Assembly (NCBI GenBank): GCA_017409645.1
Contig: JAFQSI010000229.1
Location: 1 to 14,661 of the forward strand
Length of the DNA: 14,661 nt
Reading direction: 5' to 3'
Origin: Oscillospiraceae bacterium
GTDB taxonomy: Bacteria; Bacillota; Clostridia; Oscillospirales; Oscillospiraceae
Shown: positions 1-3,173 of the stretch, one piece after another
Position numbering within the stretch: position 1 is the first letter of the stretch
Layout of the letters: each line of letters opens with the position of its first letter
Position numbers and translations under genes: made by a program
The notes under the pieces: model-generated
Seen by the model: only the letters and a program-made list of their open reading frames with translations
What the model was told of the DNA's origin: nothing
Databases searched by the model: none

Positions 1-180
1 GGCCTCGTCGGTCAGATCCGCCGGGGCCAGATAGATCTGGGGCGTGCGCATGTTGAAGGCGTTGCCCGTACTGTGCCAGGGGACCCATACGGATCTGCGG
101 GGCGCGCCGTCTTCGGTGATGCCGATGGAGAGATACTTGCCGGTGTGTTCGGTCAGCTTCTGACGCTGGGATCCAAGCAT
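1..180 (-). CDS. Unrecognised protein, N-terminal 60 residues (cut by window edge)
   Basis: This is the start of a minus-strand gene that runs off the left edge of the window; 60 codons are visible without a stop. I chose the ATG at 178-180 because an AAAGGCGG Shine-Dalgarno lies 7 bases before it, the same ribosome-site sequence used by the gene upstream. The visible protein begins MLGSQRQKLTEHTGKYLSIG and contains the stretch VPWHSTGNAFNMRTPQIYLA. I see no signal peptide, membrane segment or known motif. It begins 21 bases after the stop of the 367-aa protein, so the two are probably one operon and may work together. Function is unknown. Confidence 0.6.
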   Translation of the reverse strand, partial: MLGSQRQKLTEHTGKYLSIGITEDGAPRRSVWVPWHSTGNAFNMRTPQIYLAPADLTDEA

Positions 181-201
181 TGCATTACCGCCTTTCTGTT
201 A

Positions 202-1305
202 TCAATCGGGAAGGAACCAGCCGGGGACCTCCGGGAAATGGTCGGTCAGCTCCTGAAGGAGAGGAGACGCTTCGAATTCCGCCGCTGCGGCGAAGACCTC
301 CTCTGCCGCCCGGTTCAGCTCCTCCTGGCTGGTGGGCAGATACACGGCGGTCCAGAGCCGGTGGCTGTAGCCCACGCCCTGGAAGTCGAGATAAAAGCCC
401 GTGTCATAGCGGGAGGGACCGCTGTCGGCGGTCAGCTTCAGGGTCTGTCCCTTGGGGGTGGTTTTGGTCATGAAGAAAACGCCGTCAGCCAGGAAACGAT
501 AGTGCCAGCCCTGCTCCTTCGACAGCTTTTTCAGGATGGGAGCGACCTTGTACTGGGAGGGGAACCGGTTCTGGCCCTGGTCCCCCGGCAGCCGGGCTTC
601 AAAAAAGCTGTGGACCCGCTCCAGCAGGGGCCCGGCGGCCTCGCTCCGGGCGGCGATGTCTGCCTTTTCTTCTTCGGAAAGGACCACCTCCTGGATGGAA
701 CGGTGACGGACGCCGGGGAGCAGGGCCTTCATGGCATCCACATAGGGCCCTGGATCCAGCAGCTCCCCATCCCGGATCAGGTCCATGGACATACAGATCG
801 TGTTGTTGCCCAGGATATCCCGGTGGAGGGTAAAGCCGCAGCCCTGAAGCTGGCGGTCCAGGAAGATCGTGGGGTCCAGCGGTTTGTTATGCCACTCGGC
901 CTGCTGCCGGGCGGGAGTCAGGTCCCGCTCCGCAGGGATGACCCGTCCGAAAAAGTCCACATCCAGATAGTACAGCGTCACATCGGAAAAGCCATAGCTC
1001 CGGTGGAGCTTCTTCATCAGCGGCAGCAGGTCCGCCTCGGTGCAGGCGGTGGGTGTGTGGATGTTGCTCAGGACCCAGGTATCGAAGAAACCATAGGAAC
1101 CGCCGTTGACATGCACAGGCTCCCCCAGGCTGGGGCAGTCCTTCACCGCACGGGGGCAGCCCTTCAGGGATTGCTCATCAAAAAAGTAGTAGAATTTCCC
1201 GTAGGACAGGCCCTGCTCCTCCAAAAACCGATGGACGATCCCAGGCCACTCAGAGAACGGTGGCTTGGATTTGATAAGGAAGGTGTCGTGCTGGATCAAG
1301 CGCAT
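202..1305 (-). CDS. Unrecognised 367-aa protein, first gene of a two-gene operon
   Basis: The reading frame is open up to an ATG at 1323, but the ATG at 1305 is preferred because AAAGGCGG sits 7 bases upstream of it, while the first ATG has no such site. The product is about 367 residues, without a signal peptide or obvious transmembrane helix, so probably cytoplasmic. The N-terminal half is rich in aromatic residues and includes the stretch SYGFFDTWVLSN; a middle segment is acidic and helical (VLSEEEKADIAARSEAA); the C-terminal third (from about QYKVAPILKKL) carries GFYLDFQGVGYSHRLW. It looks like two alpha/beta modules of unknown fold. A good minus-strand promoter and a stem-loop lie upstream, and a second gene starts 21 bases downstream. 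I recognise no family and assign no function. Confidence 0.65.
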   Translation of the reverse strand: MRLIQHDTFLIKSKPPFSEWPGIVHRFLEEQGLSYGKFYYFFDEQSLKGCPRAVKDCPSLGEPVHVNGGSYGFFDTWVLSNIHTPTACTEADLLPLMKKLHRSYGFSDVTLYYLDVDFFGRVIPAERDLTPARQQAEWHNKPLDPTIFLDRQLQGCGFTLHRDILGNNTICMSMDLIRDGELLDPGPYVDAMKALLPGVRHRSIQEVVLSEEEKADIAARSEAAGPLLERVHSFFEARLPGDQGQNRFPSQYKVAPILKKLSKEQGWHYRFLADGVFFMTKTTPKGQTLKLTADSGPSRYDTGFYLDFQGVGYSHRLWTAVYLPTSQEELNRAAEEVFAAAAEFEASPLLQELTDHFPEVPGWFLPD

Positions 1306-1349
1306 GATATCGCCGCCTTTCATCTTTTTCTGAGGTCATGATATAATGG

Positions 1350-1375
1350 CAGCTGTCCGATAAACCGGACAGCTG
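1350..1375 (-). promoter_or_regulatory. Perfect 10-bp inverted repeat in the leader of the 367-aa gene
   Basis: CAGCTGTCCG and its exact complement CGGACAGCTG flank a 6-base loop. It lies between the predicted promoter (-10 at 1391-1396) and the start at 1305, so it would be transcribed in the 5' leader. No run of T follows on either strand (minus continues GCCATTATAT), so a classical terminator for the XRE gene upstream is less likely than an operator or leader hairpin. Function is inferred only from position. Confidence 0.5.
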
Positions 1376-1390
1376 TTTGCTGCTGTATAG

Positions 1391-1419
1391 ACTATATATC
1401 GAATATGGGAAAACGGCAA
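1391..1419 (-). promoter_or_regulatory. Predicted promoter of the two-gene unknown operon
   Basis: On the minus strand a -35-like TTGCCG (1414-1419) is followed by a 17-base spacer and a -10-like TATAGT (1391-1396). The spacing is ideal for the housekeeping sigma factor and transcription would start near 1384, just before the inverted repeat at 1350-1375. The -35 is only a partial match to consensus. Confidence 0.5.
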
Positions 1420-1440
1420 GGGCTGCGGCGGGGAAGGGAT

Positions 1441-1692
1441 TTATATAAGGTCGTGTTGCAGCAAATCGTCATAAGTAACATTCAGGATTTTTGCTATGTA
1501 TACAAGCTCAATATCTGTAACAAATCGTTTCCCAGCTTCAATGCGCTGAATGGCATTTTTGTCGACATCCAGCCCAATGAGCTGTAACGCTTCGGCAAGC
1601 TCACGTTGAGATTTTTTCATTGCTTTGCGGTAGGTAGCGATTTGGGTTCCTGATATGTTGTTACGACCGTTTGCATTTTTGTTAATGAACAT
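1441..1692 (-). CDS. XRE-family helix-turn-helix transcriptional regulator (83 aa)
   Basis: A small Cro/C1-type DNA-binding protein. The helix-turn-helix domain covers about residues 16-77: GTQIATYRKAMKKSQRELAE is the first helix and turn, KNAIQRIEAGKR the recognition region, and VYIAKILNVTYDDLL the closing helices, all in the family's normal order. The frame extends further upstream, but the start at 1692 is chosen because AGGGAG lies 7 bases before it. The protein is only a DNA-binding domain with a 15-residue N-terminal tail and no sensor domain. It diverges from the membrane-protein gene at 1806, and a 23-bp perfect palindrome lies between them, so it most likely represses both genes (inference). 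Base composition is clearly more AT-rich than the flanking genes, suggesting horizontal acquisition. Confidence 0.85.
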   Translation of the reverse strand: MFINKNANGRNNISGTQIATYRKAMKKSQRELAEALQLIGLDVDKNAIQRIEAGKRFVTDIELVYIAKILNVTYDDLLQHDLI

Positions 1693-1720
1693 ATTTAAGC
1701 TCCCTTTTGACATCTTGTGC

Positions 1721-1749
1721 TTGTCAATAAGAGAATTATATGTTATACT
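1721..1749 (+). promoter_or_regulatory. Predicted promoter of the two-helix membrane-protein gene
   Basis: TTGTCA (1721-1726), a 17-base spacer and TATACT (1744-1749) make a strong plus-strand housekeeping promoter. Transcription would start near 1756, directly at the palindrome 1759-1781, so a bound repressor would block it. Confidence 0.7.
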
Positions 1750-1765
1750 ATAAACAGAATTGACA
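1735..1765 (-). promoter_or_regulatory. Predicted promoter of the XRE regulator
   Basis: The minus strand has a perfect -10, TATAAT (plus 1735-1740). The -35 region falls in the left arm of the palindrome (TGTCAA or GTCAAT, spacing 18-19) and is a weak match. The promoter overlaps the plus-strand promoter 1721-1749, so the two genes share one control region and the regulator probably represses itself. Confidence 0.5.
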
Positions 1766-1781
1766 TTCACTGAATGTCAAT
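1759..1781. promoter_or_regulatory. 23-bp perfect palindrome, likely operator of the XRE repressor
   Basis: The arms ATTGACATTCA and TGAATGTCAAT are exact complements around a single central C. It lies midway between the divergent starts (1692 minus, 1806 plus), overlapping the -35 region of the regulator and the start-of-transcription region of the membrane-protein gene. Size and symmetry fit binding of an XRE dimer; binding itself is inferred. Confidence 0.7.
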
Positions 1782-1805
1782 AAATAATTTACAGAGGTGA
1801 GCAAA

Positions 1806-2201
1806 ATGGCAAGAAATCCTAGCGATATTTTGGCAGACAAGATTCTCGCAGAAACAGGATCAGGCGCAGAAAAAAACGCAGCGCAGCGCAGACTGATGCA
1901 GGACGAGGAAGATTATGCTGAGTCTTATGTTCGAATTCGTGAATTGGAAAAGAAATACGGAAAGATTGAGGCTGAAGAGGAGCGAAAGAGAGCAGGGCTA
2001 ACTGAGGAGGAGTATAAGTGGTATAAATTTTGGCATGCAATGGCATACGTGATTATGCCGATTGGATTGTTGTGTGTAATCATTGGGGTGCCGCTTGTAG
2101 CTACTAATCCCGACAGCAATGTTTTTACAATAGGTGTACTTAGTTTGGTTGTGAGTTGGATATTGGATAAAGTCTCCGGAAATAAACTTAATAGAAAATA
2201 G
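1806..2201 (+). CDS. Small membrane protein with charged coiled N-terminus and two helices (131 aa)
   Basis: This is the only convincing plus-strand gene in the window. A GTG in frame exists at 1797, but the ATG at 1806 is chosen because AGAGGTGA ends 5 bases before it. Residues 1-75 are strongly charged and predicted helical, with a heptad-like stretch (about 34-62, RIRELEKKYGKIEAEEE) that could form a coiled coil. Two transmembrane helices follow, about 78-99 and 105-121, separated by a short NPDSN turn, so both the long N-terminus and the short basic C-terminus should face the same side, probably the cytoplasm. It diverges from the XRE gene across a shared operator. AT-rich composition unlike the neighbours suggests transfer. 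I recognise no family; a role in immunity, stress or element maintenance would be speculation. Confidence 0.7.
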   Translation: MARNPSDILADKILAETGSGAEKNAAQRRLMQDEEDYAESYVRIRELEKKYGKIEAEEERKRAGLTEEEYKWYKFWHAMAYVIMPIGLLCVIIGVPLVATNPDSNVFTIGVLSLVVSWILDKVSGNKLNRK

Positions 2202-2220
2202 TGAAAACGCGGATTAGGTT

Positions 2221-2351
2221 GCGGTGAAATCTTTTGCTGTTGCAAAAGATGAAATAAAATCCGTTCATCACCCGCGCAGCGGATCTCATCGCGCAGCGAT
2301 TTCATCCCGCGCAGCGGGATTTCACCCGTCCGCGAGGACGGATTTAACTGC
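2221..2351. repeat. Hairpin array 1, short stems with constant TTCA/TGAA-type spacer
   Basis: About 130 bp of consecutive small hairpins with different stems. They include ATCTTTTGC/GCAAAAGAT at 2229-2250, then stems ATCG/CGAT and ATCCCG/CGGGAT sharing the loop CGCAG, then a GTCC/GGAC stem with a GCGA-type loop. Between them runs a near-constant spacer: TGAA at the start, TTCA or TCA later. The ends form an imperfect inverted repeat (GCGGTGAAATC at 2221, GATTTAACTGC at 2341; 9 of 11 bases pair), so the unit resembles a MITE or REP composite. It lies between the plus-strand membrane-protein gene and the tRNA-Tyr terminator. Confidence 0.6.
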
Positions 2352-2384
2352 AAAAGACCAGATGCTAAGCATCTGGTCTTTTGC
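2350..2384 (-). terminator. Intrinsic terminator after the distal tRNA-Tyr gene
   Basis: A perfect 16-bp stem with a 3-base loop begins immediately after the encoded CCA: GCAAAAGACCAGATGC pairs with GCATCTGGTCTTTTGC. The A run on one side and TTTT on the other should let it work in both directions, so it may also end transcription of the plus-strand gene at 1806-2201. Confidence 0.8.
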
Positions 2385-2469
2385 TGGTGGGGGAGGACGG
2401 ATTCGAACCATCGAAGCGAAACGCAGCAGATTTACAGTCTGTCCCCTTTGGCCACTCGGGAACTCCCCC
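2385..2469 (-). tRNA. tRNA-Tyr (anticodon GTA), distal copy
   Basis: The minus strand reads a complete class II tRNA of 85 bases including an encoded CCA. The acceptor arms GGGGGAG and CTCCCCC pair perfectly, the D arm contains GAGTGGCC, the anticodon stem-loop is CAGACTGTAAATCTG with anticodon GTA, a long variable arm follows, and the T loop is GGTTCGAATCC. It is identical to the copy at 2748-2832. It has its own promoter (2499-2526) and a hairpin terminator directly behind it. Confidence 0.96.
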
Positions 2470-2498
2470 GTATTTGGTTGTGTCTGAAAGACTTGGTT

Positions 2499-2526
2499 AT
2501 TATAGCACGGATTTCGGATTTGTCAA
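2499..2526 (-). promoter_or_regulatory. Promoter of the distal tRNA-Tyr gene
   Basis: The minus strand carries consensus TTGACA (plus 2521-2526) and TATAAT (plus 2499-2504) with a 16-base spacer, 29 bases before the mature tRNA 5' end. Both hexamers are perfect, as expected for a strongly expressed tRNA gene. Confidence 0.85.
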
Positions 2527-2543
2527 GGGGGAAATGAAGAAAA

Positions 2544-2711
2544 AGTGAAGCTTGGCTTCGCCAAGTGAAGTTATGGCCTGCGCCATAGTGAAGTATTGCG
2601 CTGGCGCGCAAAGTGAAGTAAAGTGCGCCCCTCACGTCAGCAGACACTTCACTGCCCGAAGGGCAACTTCACTTGCGCAGCAGACTTCACGCGCCGGCAG
2701 GCGCACTTAAC
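2544..2711. repeat. Hairpin array 2, AGTGAAG then CTTCACT spacers around variable stems
   Basis: About 168 bp between the two tRNA-Tyr genes. AGTGAAG occurs at 2544, 2564, 2587 and 2612. The reverse complement CTTCACT or a close variant then follows at 2647, 2667, 2685 and 2706 (last as CTTAAC). Between the spacers are different perfect stems: CTTGGC/GCCAAG, TATGGC/GCCATA, TTGCGC/GCGCAA, TGCCC/GGCA and GCGCC/GGCGC. Periodicity is 18-25 bases. The orientation flips near 2630, so the whole array is a large imperfect palindrome. No protein is encoded convincingly. Confidence 0.65.
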
Positions 2712-2712
2712 T

Positions 2713-2747
2713 GCAAAAGACCAGATGCAAAGCATCTGGTCTTTTGC
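2713..2747 (-). terminator. Intrinsic terminator after the proximal tRNA-Tyr gene
   Basis: Same 16-bp stem as the terminator at 2350-2384, with the loop changed by one base (TTT instead of TTA on the minus strand), immediately after the encoded CCA. TTTT lies at the end of the 3' arm. Confidence 0.8.
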
Positions 2748-2832
2748 TGGTGGGGGAGGACGGATTCGAACCATCGAAGCGAAACGCAGCAGATTTACAG
2801 TCTGTCCCCTTTGGCCACTCGGGAACTCCCCC
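2748..2832 (-). tRNA. tRNA-Tyr (anticodon GTA), proximal copy
   Basis: An 85-base class II tRNA with encoded CCA, identical base for base to the copy at 2385-2469, including anticodon GTA, the long variable arm and the GGTTCGAATCC T loop. No good promoter lies between it and tRNA-Thr upstream, so the two are probably transcribed together from 3063-3090 and separated by processing. The gene, its terminator and an adjoining hairpin array all have counterparts at the distal copy, so a segmental duplication is likely. Confidence 0.96.
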
Positions 2833-2851
2833 ATATGAAGTTGGCTCGGAT

Positions 2852-2872
2852 TGGAGCCGGTAGACGGACTCG
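2852..2872 (-). repeat. Second copy of the 3' end of tRNA-Thr (att-like direct repeat)
   Basis: Twenty-one bases identical to positions 2967-2987, which are the T-loop to CCA end of tRNA-Thr. Similarity extends a little further as TCGGA on the low-coordinate side. Only the tRNA 3' end is copied; the D and anticodon arms are absent, so this is not a working tRNA. A truncated 3' end in direct orientation is the form left by integrases that use tRNA 3' ends as attachment sites, but local slippage could also make it. Confidence 0.6.
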
Positions 2873-2966
2873 TGTAATCAAGGAGCGGCTCGGTCAAGCC
2901 CTCGCCGGCAATGCTCATCCGCATTGCATTTGTATCTTCGAGTCAGTGTCGGTTGCTTATCGGAAC

Positions 2967-3042
2967 TGGAGCCGGTAGACGGACTCGAACCCCCGACCTA
3001 CTGATTACAAATCAGTTGCTCTACCGACTGAGCTATACCGGC
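2967..3042 (-). tRNA. tRNA-Thr (anticodon TGT)
   Basis: The minus strand folds as a standard 76-base tRNA including encoded CCA: acceptor GCCGGTA paired with TACCGGC, D arm TAGCTCAGTCGGTAGAGC, anticodon stem-loop CTGATTTGTAATCAG with anticodon TGT, and T loop GGTTCGAGTCC. It is first in the Thr-Tyr tRNA unit and has a consensus promoter just upstream. Its last 21 bases are repeated at 2852-2872. Confidence 0.96.
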
Positions 3043-3062
3043 AACTCGAACCGAACACGCAT

Positions 3063-3090
3063 ATTATAGCATGGGTTTTTGAAATGTCAA
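3063..3090 (-). promoter_or_regulatory. Promoter of the tRNA-Thr/tRNA-Tyr unit
   Basis: The minus strand shows TTGACA (plus 3085-3090), a 16-base spacer and TATAAT (plus 3063-3068), about 20 bases before the mature tRNA-Thr 5' end. It has the same hexamers and spacing as the other tRNA promoter at 2499-2526. Confidence 0.85.
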
Positions 3091-3133
3091 GCATTATTTT
3101 CGGGAAATGTACGCGATCCCCTAGGGAGATATG

Positions 3134-3162
3134 CAAAAGGGACCCGCTCGCGCAGGTCCCTT
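3134..3162 (-). terminator. Intrinsic terminator of ileS
   Basis: Twelve bases past the ileS stop, AAGGGACC pairs with GGTCCCTT around a short GC-rich loop, followed by TTTTGC on the minus strand. It separates ileS from the tRNA promoter at 3063-3090. Confidence 0.85.
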
Positions 3163-3173
3163 GGGAAATTGAA

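Noticed and set aside
73..1341. Plus-strand reading frame (422 codons) opposite the 367-aa gene
   Set aside because: The minus frame has a good ribosome site, promoter and normal amino-acid composition; the plus frame has none of these.
1350..1375. Terminator of the XRE gene
   Set aside because: The stem is strong but no T run follows on the minus strand and it lies downstream of a promoter for the next gene; listed as a regulatory inverted repeat instead.
2544..2711. Possible CRISPR array in the regularly spaced AGTGAAG region
   Set aside because: The constant part is only about 7 bases, it flips orientation, and the 'spacers' are self-complementary hairpins; there are no cas genes.
2852..2872. 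A second tRNA-Thr gene or pseudogene
   Set aside because: Only the last 21 bases match; no D arm, anticodon arm or 5' acceptor strand is present next to it.
2224..2978. Several short reading frames over the tRNA genes and hairpin arrays
   Set aside because: They run through tRNA genes, terminators and repeats, repeat the same peptide because the tRNA is duplicated, and lack ribosome sites.
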